Source: Saprospiraceae bacterium (GTDB lineage Bacteria > Bacteroidota > Bacteroidia > Chitinophagales > Saprospiraceae). From it: a stretch of 64,000 bases of DNA. Made by a program: the position numbers and the translations under genes. The notes beneath the pieces are model-generated. The model ran no database searches. It was not told the origin of the DNA and saw nothing but the letters and a program-made list of their open reading frames with translations. Below, piece after piece: positions 36,470 through 46,147 of this stretch; position 1 is the first letter of the stretch; each line of letters begins with the position of its first letter. The DNA lies in NCBI GenBank assembly GCA_016711125.1, contig JADJTQ010000003.1:744001-808000 (forward strand), read 5' to 3'.

Positions 36470-37417
36470 TTAGTTAGCTTTAATTTTGATCGATTGATTC
36501 AGATAGAATATCATATCAGCGGTCATTTTTTCCAGATTATATTCCGGCTGCCAGCCCCAATCTTGGCGGGCCTTGGTATCATCAATGGATTGAGACCATG
36601 AGTCGGCAATCGCCTGACGGAAATCAGGCTTATAATCGATCGAAAAGTTTGGTATATGTTGCCGGATGGCTTCAGCAAGTTCAAGAGGTGTAAAGCTCAT
36701 GCCGGTGACATTATAGCCGGTCCGGTTACTTATTTTAGATGAGTTGGCAGCCATCAGTTCAGTAGTAGCACGCATGGCATCATCCATATACATCATTGGC
36801 AGACGAGTGTCCGGCCTAAGAAAACAAGTATAGTGGCCTTGTTGGAGGGCAGCATAAAAGATCTCAACTGCGTAGTCGGTAGTACCGCCCCCGGGCAGAC
36901 TGTCGTGCCCAATAATCCCTGGATAGCGAAGCGATCGTACGTCAAGATCATAACGCTGATGATAGTAGTTGCACCAGTTTTCGCCTGCAAGTTTACTCAT
37001 TCCATAGACAGTGCCTGGAAGTAGCGGAGCATCTTGTGGGGTATCTACTTTGGGTGTTGTCGAGCCATGTACGGCAATGGTACTGGGAAAGAATACTTTT
37101 TCGAGTTTATACTCCCGGGCCAGATCAAGGATACTCAAGAGCCCATTTAAGTTGACATTCCAGGTTTTTAAGGGATTCCATTCGCCATTGGCCGATAGAA
37201 TGGCTGCAAGATGATAGATTTCGGTAATCTCAAAATCTTCAATGATCTCTCTGATTCGCTGCACATTGAGAATGTCGAGCATCAGAAATGGGTCATCATC
37301 ATAGTTGGGCCGGATGATATCGCTTGCAATTACCTGCTCTTTGCCGTAGATTTTTCGCAATGTTCGGGTAAGAATGGTACCGATCTGACCATTGGCACCG
37401 GTGACTAGGATTGACAT
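36470..37417 (-). CDS. tdh: L-threonine 3-dehydrogenase, SDR type
   Basis: NAD-dependent extended short-chain dehydrogenase, 315 residues from ATG 37417 (MSILVTGANGQIG; an earlier start at 37438 is possible). It has the Rossmann motif GANGQIG, Asp of ASDI binding the adenosine ribose, HLAAILSANGE, active-site Ser/Tyr/Lys (PSTIAVHG, YGMSKLAGE with YxxxK) and RYPGIIGHDSLPGGGTTDYAVEI, which distinguishes the SDR-type threonine dehydrogenases from UDP-sugar epimerases. It makes 2-amino-3-ketobutyrate, the substrate of Kbl encoded two bases downstream. Together they convert threonine to glycine and acetyl-CoA. Confidence 0.92.
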   Translation of the reverse strand: MSILVTGANGQIGTILTRTLRKIYGKEQVIASDIIRPNYDDDPFLMLDILNVQRIREIIEDFEITEIYHLAAILSANGEWNPLKTWNVNLNGLLSILDLAREYKLEKVFFPSTIAVHGSTTPKVDTPQDAPLLPGTVYGMSKLAGENWCNYYHQRYDLDVRSLRYPGIIGHDSLPGGGTTDYAVEIFYAALQQGHYTCFLRPDTRLPMMYMDDAMRATTELMAANSSKISNRTGYNVTGMSFTPLELAEAIRQHIPNFSIDYKPDFRQAIADSWSQSIDDTKARQDWGWQPEYNLEKMTADMIFYLNQSIKIKAN

Positions 37418-37582
37418 AGATTGATATTCTTGTGGCACAATGTCCGATATTCTTTGGGTAAGACAAAATCATAGTTGACGGTTAGAATGCTCGAAGAATT
37501 CTGCTTATGGGGTGTGACCCTGGGCCTTTTGACTGTCCTTTGTGACGATGAATTGAAATCTAAAGAAACAAAATCGAGCCAT

Positions 37583-37846
37583 CTATGAGTTATTGGGGAC
37601 GGGTATGTGATCTAAAAATTGGTAGGATCGCTGGATGTAATCCATCTGGCAGCAATAGTTTGACTTACCGTTGGTGACCCAAAGGAAGGGTACGGTGAGT
37701 GACATATTGTATTGGGCTATCTGGTCAAAGGTAGCCTGACTGATGGAGACTTGGGGAGATTTGCATTCAATCAGGATGAAAGGAATCAGTTCTTTATGAT
37801 AGGCAACGATATCAAAACGGCGAGATAGTCCATGATAAAATCGTCT
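37583..37846 (-). pseudogene. 3' fragment of HsdR_N/restriction-endonuclease-like gene
   Basis: A minus-strand frame ending TAG at 37585-37583 encodes RRFDIVAYHKELIPFILIECKSP followed by SISQATFDQIAQYN and VPFLWVTNGKS. This is the PD-(D/E)xK nuclease core (D..., IECK) of the HSDR_N_2-type proteins common in Bacteroidota. The N-terminal half is missing: the frame is closed at about 37849, and gldA begins at 37911 on the other strand. No start codon supports it. I call it a truncated remnant; a neighbouring frame carries a little more similarity, so a further indel is possible. Confidence 0.55.
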
Positions 37847-37910
37847 TTAAAAATCCGGTTATGGAATTCATCCATTTCGGGAGGTGAAATAAATTAAAAA
37901 GTAATTGGTA

Positions 37911-38834
37911 ATGGATATTGCAATTGATCATTTATCAAAGAGTTATGGCTTTCAAAAAGCGGTAGATGATATTTCATTTACCGTCAAAACTGGTGAGATT
38001 CTAGGGTTTTTGGGACCTAATGGAGCAGGTAAGACTACCACGATGAAGATGATTACCGGCTTTATTGATATTGAAGAAGGTGACATCCTTATGAATGGTA
38101 AATCCCTGCGCAACCATGATATGAAGCGTAGCATAGGCTATTTACCTGAACATAACCCACTTTACCATGATATGCCGGTGGTTGATTACCTGGAGTTTTG
38201 TGCGGCACTACAGCATGTACCAAATTCTGAGATACCGGCTAGGATCAAAAAAATGGTTAAACTTACAGGGCTTGATGTAGAGAAGCATAAGAAGATTGGC
38301 GAACTCTCAAAGGGATTCAGGCAGAGGGTTGGCCTGGCTCAAGCAATGATTCACGATCCGGAAGTATTGATATTAGATGAGCCTACGACAGGTCTGGATC
38401 CGAACCAAATTGTAGAGATCAGGGATTTGATCCGGCAGATGGGTAAACAAAAGACAGTGATTCTCAGTACCCACATTTTGCCCGAGGTCGAAGCCACTTG
38501 CGACCGCATTTTGATCATCAATAAAGGCCGGATTGTGGCCGACGGCACTGCCGATACTCTTAGAAAGCAAGCTCAGGGTCAGCAGGTATTGCAAGTGAAA
38601 ATCATCGCACCAAACTATCAGGAGGTTTATGATCAGCTCAAAAGATTAAGATCTGTGGCTTCTGTCGACATACTGGACAGAGAAAAGAATCGCTTCGAAA
38701 TTCAGAGTGTGGCAGAATTGCAGAGTAATGAAAACGTGTTCAAATTATGTGTGGAAAAAGGATGGTTGCTGACAGAAATGATCCCATTTGAAACCAAGCT
38801 AGAAGATATTTTTAGAGAATTAACAATGAACTAA
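37911..38834 (+). CDS. gldA: Gliding motility ABC transporter ATP-binding protein GldA
   Basis: ATPase of about 307 residues. It has Walker A GPNGAGKTTT (about 37-46), the Q-loop region LPEHNPLYHDM, the ABC signature LSKGFRQRVGLAQAM, Walker B VLILDEPTTGLD and the H-loop STHI. The PEHNPLY sequence and the C-terminal region to residue 307 match the GldA branch. ATG at 37911 is chosen. It starts an apparent operon with gldF (38849) and gldG (39568). GldAFG form an ABC complex needed for gliding in Flavobacterium; its transported substrate is unknown. Confidence 0.92.
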   Translation: MDIAIDHLSKSYGFQKAVDDISFTVKTGEILGFLGPNGAGKTTTMKMITGFIDIEEGDILMNGKSLRNHDMKRSIGYLPEHNPLYHDMPVVDYLEFCAALQHVPNSEIPARIKKMVKLTGLDVEKHKKIGELSKGFRQRVGLAQAMIHDPEVLILDEPTTGLDPNQIVEIRDLIRQMGKQKTVILSTHILPEVEATCDRILIINKGRIVADGTADTLRKQAQGQQVLQVKIIAPNYQEVYDQLKRLRSVASVDILDREKNRFEIQSVAELQSNENVFKLCVEKGWLLTEMIPFETKLEDIFRELTMN

Positions 38835-38848
38835 AAAAGTAGTTAATT

Positions 38849-39565
38849 ATGAGTGCGATATGGATAATTGCAAAGCGAGAGTTAAATTCTTTTTTTGATT
38901 CACTGGTTGCATATATCATGCTAATTGCCTTTTTGGGCTTTAGTGGGTTTTTTACCTGGCTCTTTGGCAGTGATATTTTCCTGGTCAAAGAAGCGAGTCT
39001 TCAGGTTTTTTTTGGAGTAGCATTCTGGACCTTGTTTTTTTTCATACCGGCCATCACCATGCGTCAATTGGCAGAGGAGAAAAAGACAGGTACGATTGAG
39101 ATGTTACTAACGAAATCAATCAACAACCGGCAATTGGTAGTTGGTAAATGGCTGGCATGCTTTTTATTGGTGCTCATTGCCCTGGTTTTTACCCTGCCCT
39201 ACTATATTACCGTGGCTTCAATAGGTGAAATTGACCACGGTGCCACCATCAGTGGGTACCTGGCATTGTTGCTGATGAGTTCCGTGTACATCAGCATTGG
39301 TATATTTGCAAGCAGCACAACCAATAATCAGATTGTTGCCTTTTTAATGGCTCTCTTAATTGGTATATTTTTTCATTTTATATTTGGCATTCTTGCCGGA
39401 GGTACTTCAGGCTGGATAAGTGAGATATTTAGTACGTTAAGCCTCACTAACCATTTCGAGTCCATAAGTCGGGGAGTCCTGGATTCAAAAGACTTAATTT
39501 ATTTTATTTCTGTATCTGTTTTCGGAATTGTTCTATCCGAATACATGGTCGCAAAAAGTAAATAA
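38849..39565 (+). CDS. gldF: Gliding motility ABC transporter permease GldF
   Basis: 238-residue membrane protein with about six hydrophobic segments. The family sequence IAKRELNSFFDSLVAYI at the N-terminus and FIPAITMRQLAEEKKTGTIEMLLTKS are clear. It begins 14 bases after gldA and ends two bases before gldG. It makes the membrane channel part of the GldAFG transporter. Confidence 0.92.
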   Translation: MSAIWIIAKRELNSFFDSLVAYIMLIAFLGFSGFFTWLFGSDIFLVKEASLQVFFGVAFWTLFFFIPAITMRQLAEEKKTGTIEMLLTKSINNRQLVVGKWLACFLLVLIALVFTLPYYITVASIGEIDHGATISGYLALLLMSSVYISIGIFASSTTNNQIVAFLMALLIGIFFHFIFGILAGGTSGWISEIFSTLSLTNHFESISRGVLDSKDLIYFISVSVFGIVLSEYMVAKSK

Positions 39566-39567
39566 TC

Positions 39568-41058
39568 ATGAAAAATTCAGTATCCATACTTTTAGTTGGA
39601 GGTATCATTCTGTTATTGAATGTCTTGTCCAGGCAATTGTTTTTCAGGATTGATCTTACTGAGGGTAAACAATATACGTTGAGTAAGGCTTCAAAAGATA
39701 TCTTGCGTAACCTGGAGGATCCGGTTACCGTCAAGGCCTATTTTTCAGAAGACCTACCAGCAAATGTAGCCAAAACCAAAAGAGATTTTCAAGACATGCT
39801 CATTGAATACGCGAATCTCTCAAAGGGAAATGTCGATTATGAGTTTGTCAACCCCAATGATGACCCGGCGGTTGAGCAGGAGGCTATGCAGAGTGGAATT
39901 TCACCGGTCATGATCAATGTACGGGAAAAGGACCAGGTCAAGCAACAAAAGGCTTTTATGGGAGCAGTGATTAAATTGGGTGATCAGCAAGATGTGATTC
40001 CTTTTGTGCAACCAGGTGGAGCGATGGAATACGCACTGACTACAGGTATCAAAAAATTGGCTGTGGTAGATAAGCCTTCAATTGGATTGATCCAGGGTCA
40101 TGGCGAGCCTGGTTTTCAGGAATTATCACAAGCTTACCAATCGTTAAGCATTTTATATAATGTTGAAATGATTGATCTGCCATCGGTAGATCAGATCGAT
40201 TTACGGTTTAAGACTGTAGCGATGGTGGGTCCCAGCGATACCATTCGATCTACAGAACTCGCTAAATTGGATGGATTTTTAGACAGGGGTGGGTACTTAT
40301 TTCTCGCCTTTGACCGGGTAAATGGTGACCTTCAGACTGCCTCGGGATCGGCCATTGATTTGGGTTTAGTTACTTGGTTGGCCAATAAGGGGATCGTGGT
40401 AGATGATAGTTTTGTTACAGATGCCAGTTGTGGCAATGTTACCGTGCAACAGCGTAATGGATTTATGACCTTTAACAATCAAGTGAGTTTTCCTTTTCTA
40501 CCATTGATTAAAAAATTTGGTGAGCATCCGATTACCGAAGGATTGGAGCAGGTAATCTTTGAATTTGCCAGTCCGATTCGCTTTTTGGGAGATAGCAGTT
40601 TTCATTTTACACCTCTGGTGACAAGTTCTGAAAATTCGGGTTCCGTAAAAGTGCCTACTTATTTCGACGTCCAAAAACAGTGGACTCAGGCAGACTTTCC
40701 ACAACAGCATTTGCCAATTGCTGCATTGGTAGAAGGTAATTTTGGCCAGAATCCGGCGAAGTTGATCGTGGTTTCCAATGGTACTTTTCCAGTGAGTGGG
40801 CAAAGAGGTCAAAATCCGGACAATGTGAGTCTCATGGTCAATAGTATTGATTGGCTGTCAGATGATACAGGATTAATTGAATTAAGAACTAAGGGGGTGA
40901 GTTCTCGACCAATCGATGAACTGGAAGATGGAAGACGGTCTTTTTTGAAGTATCTTAATTTCTTATTGCCCATTGCATTGATCCTGGTGTATGGATTTTT
41001 GCGTGGACAGAAAAGTAAAAATATGCGATTGCAGAGAATGCAAGAGCGGTGGATTTGA
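39568..41058 (+). CDS. gldG: Gliding motility auxiliary protein GldG
   Basis: 496 residues with one membrane helix at each end (about 8-25 and 470-487). The middle is the ABC_transp_aux domain: RIDLTEGKQYTLSKASKDILRNLEDPVTVKAYFSEDLP, then IGLIQGHGEPGFQELSQAY. This is the extracytoplasmic partner of GldF. Nothing in the sequence appears damaged. Confidence 0.92.
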   Translation: MKNSVSILLVGGIILLLNVLSRQLFFRIDLTEGKQYTLSKASKDILRNLEDPVTVKAYFSEDLPANVAKTKRDFQDMLIEYANLSKGNVDYEFVNPNDDPAVEQEAMQSGISPVMINVREKDQVKQQKAFMGAVIKLGDQQDVIPFVQPGGAMEYALTTGIKKLAVVDKPSIGLIQGHGEPGFQELSQAYQSLSILYNVEMIDLPSVDQIDLRFKTVAMVGPSDTIRSTELAKLDGFLDRGGYLFLAFDRVNGDLQTASGSAIDLGLVTWLANKGIVVDDSFVTDASCGNVTVQQRNGFMTFNNQVSFPFLPLIKKFGEHPITEGLEQVIFEFASPIRFLGDSSFHFTPLVTSSENSGSVKVPTYFDVQKQWTQADFPQQHLPIAALVEGNFGQNPAKLIVVSNGTFPVSGQRGQNPDNVSLMVNSIDWLSDDTGLIELRTKGVSSRPIDELEDGRRSFLKYLNFLLPIALILVYGFLRGQKSKNMRLQRMQERWI

Positions 41059-41097
41059 TCATTTTTTTTTCATAAATAATAAAAGCACGGGTAAATC

Positions 41098-42021
41098 ATG
41101 AATAATAAGACACTAGCCATTGTTTTTGGTGCTTTATTGTTAGTTTATCTATTAACTAAGGTATTGAGCGGAAACCGCGAACGTAGTTTTGATCCGAATG
41201 TTATAAGTATTGACACTGCAGCCGTTAATAGAATTATGATCCATCCGGCTCAAGGTGAAGATCAATTTGAATTGCTAAAAACGGGGGCTGACTGGCAGCT
41301 TCAAAAAAATAGTGAACAATATCAGGCTACAACCACGAGTGTTTCGGCATTGCTGTCAAATATGACTCGCATAACGGCCGATCGAATCGTTTCGAAAGAC
41401 ACGGAGAAGTACAAAGATTATGCAGTAGATGATGAGGGAGGCACACGACTTGAATTATTTAGTGATCAAAAGAAGTTGGGAGATATTATCGTCGGAAGAT
41501 TTAATTTTAATCAGGCCACTCGAAGTGGAATATCTTACCTGAAAAAGTCGGACGAACCTGAGGTCTACTCGGTAGAGGGTTTTTTAAGTATGAGCCTGTC
41601 GCAAGGCTTTGACAATTATCGAAATAAAACACTGACTTCTATAAATGCCGGTGATTTAACAAAAATTACGATTGAAGGAGTTGGAGATGCGACCACGGTT
41701 GTCAGAACAGATAGTATCTGGCGGTATCCGTCGGGGATGGAGGTGGATTCTGCCGTAATAGCCAGTTACTTAAATACGGTGCGGTCAGTGACGGGTAGCA
41801 CGTTTGTGAATGGCAGGAGTGACGCGGGAGAGCGGATTAAATGGCTGAAATTAGAAGGCAATAATATGGCAGCTCCCGTCGAGATTGTATGTTATAGTTC
41901 GCAAGATACCAGTCACCATTTTGTGATCCATTCATCAACTAACGAAGAGGGTTACTTCTTCAGTGACAGCAGTGGGATTTACAGTAGATTTTTTGATAAA
42001 TTTCCTTATCCGGCAAATTAG
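41098..42021 (+). CDS. DUF4340 domain membrane-anchored protein
   Basis: 307 residues with one N-terminal membrane helix (about 5-22) and a periplasmic region composed of two similar β-rich units, as in DUF4340: RNRIMIHPAQGEDQFELLKTGADWQL, then SALLSNMTRITADRIVS and LELFSDQKKLGDIIVG. DUF4340 proteins are commonly encoded after gldG/ABC_transp_aux genes, as here (40 bases downstream). Probably part of the same transporter complex, but its role is unknown. Confidence 0.85.
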   Translation: MNNKTLAIVFGALLLVYLLTKVLSGNRERSFDPNVISIDTAAVNRIMIHPAQGEDQFELLKTGADWQLQKNSEQYQATTTSVSALLSNMTRITADRIVSKDTEKYKDYAVDDEGGTRLELFSDQKKLGDIIVGRFNFNQATRSGISYLKKSDEPEVYSVEGFLSMSLSQGFDNYRNKTLTSINAGDLTKITIEGVGDATTVVRTDSIWRYPSGMEVDSAVIASYLNTVRSVTGSTFVNGRSDAGERIKWLKLEGNNMAAPVEIVCYSSQDTSHHFVIHSSTNEEGYFFSDSSGIYSRFFDKFPYPAN

Positions 42022-42078
42022 GATCCAATCGGCAATTGAGTGTGCTTGGATCTGGGCTTGTGTCTTCAAATAGTATGA

Positions 42079-43700
42079 ATGACCAATAAAGAAATATCAA
42101 GATCTTTCCGGTTGCTTGGTAAGCTTATGGAAATGCAGGGGGAGAACCCCTTTAAGATCCGTTCGTATGAGACGGCGGCGGGCTTGCTTTCAAAACTGGG
42201 TACACCGCTTTCTGAAATGAGCCAGGATGAAATCCAGAGTCTGAAGGGAGTTGGAAGTGCTATTAGCGGAAAAATTCAAGAGCTACTAACCGTAGGTAAA
42301 ATGAAAACCCTTGAGCGCTATAAAGACCAAGTGCCTGAAGGTATTCAGGAAATGTTACAGATCAAAGGGTTAGGAGCCAAAAAGATCAAAACCGCTTGGG
42401 AAGATTTAGGGGTTGAAAATGCTACGGAGCTTCTCTATGCCTGTAACGAAAACCGGCTGATTGAGTTGAAAGGATTTGGCGAGAAGACTCAGGAGGAAAT
42501 TGGCAAACAACTTGAGTTTTTCCTGAGTAACCGGTCAAACTTTCTTTATGCAAACATCGAGCACATTGCGGAGGTATTGTTGAAAGATCTTCGTGATCTT
42601 CAGCCGGAGATCCGTTGGGAAAAAACCGGAGATCTTAGACGGCAAGAACCCATCCTGGACAAGCTTGAATATCTTATGGAGTACCGTGATCAATGGCCTG
42701 ATTTTGGCCATCTTGACGGACTGATAGCTTCTGAAGTCACTGATGATATTTGGAATGGTGTGATAGGGGAGCAAACAAAGGTTGTCATTTACCGGGCAAG
42801 TATGGGTAGTTATGAGGATAATTGGTTACGCACGACAGGTCCGCTAAGCTTGGTGAATTTGTTGAAGGACACCAAATATGAGTCCGAGAAAGTTGCTTTT
42901 GAAGAATTGAGTTATTCGTGCCTCCCGCCTGAATGTCGAACCCATCAGATTGGTAAAAGGCAACTGCCCGGGAGCTTGGTAGTGGAAGACGATATCAAGG
43001 AGTCATCCATAGTCACACCATTTTTAGTGATGGAGTCGATAGCGTAGAGGAAATGTCTACTTACTGTAAAGCAAAGGGTTATTCCTATCTCGCACTGACT
43101 GACCACTCACAGATAGCAGTTTATGCAGATGGGATGGACGAAGAAAAAGTGAGAGGCCAATGGGCTGAAATTGACCGGCTGAATGCTTTGGATCCTGACT
43201 TTCGTATCATTAAGGGCATCGAATGTGATATCTTAAATGATGGCGACCTGGATTATGATGATACCTTCCGAAAGGACTTTGAACTTGTGATAGCCTCGAT
43301 TCATACCAATATCAAGATGGATGAAGAGAAAGCAACCAACCGGCTCATTAAGGCGATCGAACATCCTCACACCAATATGATCGGGCACCCTACCGGTCGT
43401 TTGCTTCTGGGTAGAAGTGGGTACCCACTGGACATGAGGAAGGTAATCGATGCCTGTGCGGCCAATCAAGTAGCGATAGAGATCAATGCGAGTCCATACC
43501 GTTTGGATTTAGATTGGCTGCATCTCTCTTATGCAATTGATCGTGGGGTTTTACTTTCGATCAATCCCGATGCACATGCAAAGGAAGCGATCGATCAGAT
43601 CAGGTTTGGCGTGATCATTGCAAGGAAAGGTTGGTTGCCGGAGAGTAGCTGTCTCAACGCTCGTGGAGTCAAAGATTTTCTTGAATTTTGTAATAAATAG
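42079..43700 (+). CDS. polX: PolX-like protein: HhH, degenerate polymerase and PHP domains (frameshifted)
   Basis: About 540 residues after restoring one G at 42999-43000, which gives DIKGVIHSHTIFSDG; pieces are 42079-43047 and a frame ending 43700. The N-terminal helix-hairpin-helix region is clear (LKGVGSAISGKIQELLT, IKGLGAKKIKTAW). The polymerase domain is divergent: the place of the usual GSxRR...GDIDxL reads TGDLRRQEPILDKLEYL, so the catalytic Asp pair appears lost. The C-terminal PHP phosphoesterase looks intact: HSHTIFSDG, LTDHSQ, GIECDI, IASIHTN, IGHPTGR and NPDAHA. Likely a metal-dependent nuclease acting in DNA repair rather than a polymerase. Confidence 0.88.
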
Positions 43701-43749
43701 TAGAGAAAAGGCAACTTTTGAGAAAATTGGATTGTTTGAAAGACAATAA

Positions 43750-43777
43750 TTTGTTAACTGTGTTCTTTATAACTTTG
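43750..43777 (+). promoter_or_regulatory. Candidate Bacteroidota σABfr promoter for the DUF1573 gene
   Basis: TAACTTTG at 43770-43777 fits the Bacteroidota −7 consensus TAnnTTTG exactly, and TTTG at 43750-43753 is a possible −33 box with a spacing of 16, slightly short. It lies about 40 bases upstream of the start codon at 43819. The match is short, so confidence is limited. Confidence 0.45.
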
Positions 43778-43818
43778 CGAAATTCTTTTATTTTTGTTCA
43801 AATTAAAGTAAATAAAAT

Positions 43819-44340
43819 ATGAAAAGTATGAGATTGTCTATATCAGTGCTTGCTTTGGCCTTGGTATCTGTATTCTTAATTAGCTGCCAGGGGGATAATG
43901 ATAGTGCTAAAGACGCAGCCCGCACTGGACTTGAAAATACAGGGGCTGATGCGGTTGCTACTTCTGCCAACTCGGTACAGACACCTGCCGCTGACGCGGT
44001 AGTGCCAGTAGGACCGACAACAACCCTCGAATTTGCTGATACAAAACATGATTACGGGATGATAGAACAAGGTGAGAAAGTATCGCACGTTTTTACGTTT
44101 AAAAATACGGGTAATGAACCTTTGGTATTGAGTAATGTAAAACCTAGCTGTGGTTGTACGACACCAAAATGGACCAAAGAGCCGGTTGCACCTGGGGCAC
44201 AGGGAGAGATTCAGGTGGAGTTTGACTCAAAAGGCAAGAGTGGAAAGCAAACAAAAACAGTAACGATTACTGCTAATACAGACCCAGCAACCACCATCCT
44301 CACGATTACTGGTGACATTCAGGTGCCTCCATCTAGCTAG
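43819..44340 (+). CDS. DUF1573 lipoprotein
   Basis: 173-residue envelope lipoprotein. The signal (MKSMRLSISVLALALVSVFLISC) ends in a lipobox Cys23. A Ser/Ala/Asp-rich linker (25-70) leads to the DUF1573 immunoglobulin-like domain (about 72-170): FADTKHDYGMIEQGEKVSHVFTFKNTGNEPLVLSNVKPSCGCTTP, with the conserved CGC. This domain is very common in Bacteroidota and is of unknown function. It is a single gene with its own promoter candidate and terminator. Confidence 0.9.
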   Translation: MKSMRLSISVLALALVSVFLISCQGDNDSAKDAARTGLENTGADAVATSANSVQTPAADAVVPVGPTTTLEFADTKHDYGMIEQGEKVSHVFTFKNTGNEPLVLSNVKPSCGCTTPKWTKEPVAPGAQGEIQVEFDSKGKSGKQTKTVTITANTDPATTILTITGDIQVPPSS

Positions 44341-44370
44341 TCGGGTAGAGTTAAATCAAAGAAAAACATA

Positions 44371-44404
44371 AGGTCTGTTTCCTTGGGGAGCAGGCCTTTT
44401 TTTT
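44371..44404 (+). terminator. Intrinsic terminator after the DUF1573 gene
   Basis: AGGTCTG (44371-44377) pairs with CAGGCCT (44391-44397) with one G-T pair, then T7/T8. It is 30 bases after the stop codon and is convergent with the glycosyltransferase gene at 44411. Confidence 0.75.
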
Positions 44405-44410
44405 GTAGGG

Positions 44411-45963
44411 TTAATTCTGGCGTTTTGATAGATCGAAGATGGATATATTCTTATAACTACCGATCTTATCCTGGATGTAGGGCGTCAGCACTGGATTTTC
44501 AAGTGTTTTCTGATCTGCAATAAAGAGGTACTTTGCGCCCAGTTCAATTTTCTCCTCAATTCGATCCGGGTTCATTCCGACTCCATAGTCAGTCCAGCCT
44601 TTCCGGTCCATCAAATAGAGAGTGATATTAATGCTGTAATCTGAAAGACTTAAGACTTTGTCCTGTCGGGTAATGTTCAGTTCTTTGAGTAATGGTTCGA
44701 TTTCATTGAAAGACTGAAAGATATCACGATGATGCAGATTGCGATAACCATTAATATCATATCGCTCCAGAATACGACGTCTGGCAAAATCTGCACTATG
44801 AACCAGCAGTGCCAGCAAAACGAGAGGCGTAATCAGAGAATAGAATAGCTTGAAGTATTTTTCTTAAAAGCCGTGAAAAATGACATTATCAGAATCGGGA
44901 TGAGCATATACAAATCAATGGTGTAGTAGTCGTGCCACTGCAGGGCTTTGAAGAACAGCAGACAAAAACACACAACACCTAATCCAATTAAAATCAACAA
45001 TATAAAAGTCAGTTTTTGCACGTGCCGGTGCAGAACCACTGTGAAAACCGCCACTATGGCAAAAGTAACTTCAATAAAGGGTCTGAAATAGTCGAAACGC
45101 ATATGAATCAGGATATATCTCCAGGTTTCTTTGATTTCGACCATGGTCATTTTCCATATCGGCAAAATCCCAATTAGAAAAATGCCACCGGTATGTTGGT
45201 TGTTGTAGTACACGGCGTATTTATACCATAGAAATGGAATGATCAAAACCATCAGGATTGCGATGATACTTTTGTAATTGAGCCGAAATGTTTTTTGATC
45301 GGAAAATTTAATTAGGAAGTTATCCATTAGAATCACCATAATGATGGCAATGAAGGATAAAAGGGAAGAGACTTTGAGCAAAGCCGCCAGCGTGTAGAAA
45401 AAACAGCACCAAATGAAATGTTTGGTCTGTTTAGTGTGTTTGAATGTGTAGAAAAAGTAGATCCCCATCATCGCCAGGGATAAAGCCGGAATATTCATTA
45501 AAAAATTATTGCTGTAGTAAACCATAACAGGGGATGTAAACATCAACAATCCTACAAACAATCCAGCGTATGAGTTTTCCACCTCTCGCTCAATAAGTTT
45601 AAATAGGGCTGTCAGTCCCAGAAAAAATAGGAGCGCTATCAAACTGCGGTATACCCAAATATTACGGCCTGTTATTGTCCATATTTTGGCTACGGCATAA
45701 TAAATAATGGGAAATTCACTAATGGTTTTGCCCGTGCCATCCCTGCCTAAATAATGTACAGATGGTTCAAGAAAGGGATTTTGATCTTCGTAGTAGTTTG
45801 TAGCAAGTGAAAGGCAATCGGCTTGACGCCATTGATGAATACTTTGGGGCAGCTCGAAGAGTGTGTTTTGGTAGCCATATACCCATGCCAGAGCTCCGTA
45901 CAGCAACATAAAGACGAATAGCGAGTATTTTGGGAAATAGTGTTTTGACGAAATTTCAGGCAT
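44411..45963 (-). CDS. Membrane glycosyltransferase, GT39/ArnT-like (frameshifted)
   Basis: About 517 residues after restoring one A (T on the plus strand) in the run at 44858-44862, which reads KKKYFKLFYSLITPLVLL. Pieces are 44833-45963 and a frame covering 44411-44818. The first part has about 10 hydrophobic helices. Features of dolichyl-P-mannose-type transferases are visible: HQWRQADCLSLATNYYE with an acidic/Asp residue in the first loop, SEFPIIYYAVAKIWTITG and YRSLIALLFFLGL. The C-terminal soluble part continues NITRQDKVLSLSDYSIN. It likely transfers a sugar from a lipid carrier to an extracytoplasmic acceptor. Confidence 0.82.
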
Positions 45964-46147
45964 GATTTTGAAATGCTATTGCGTATGATTGGTTGTTTCC
46001 ACCGTCCAAATATGGTTAATTCTATACTTTGATCAGAATTTTTTACCATCTGTTTCGATGCTCATGCGGAGATCTTATCTTAGTGGTCTGATGCTAGACA
46101 ATCTGCAAGGACCCTGTAGTCTTTCATGAATCCAGGCAAAACTATCT

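Noticed and set aside
37583..37846. Active restriction-modification system
   Set aside because: Only the C-terminal half of a nuclease-like domain remains; there is no start codon and no methylase or specificity gene.
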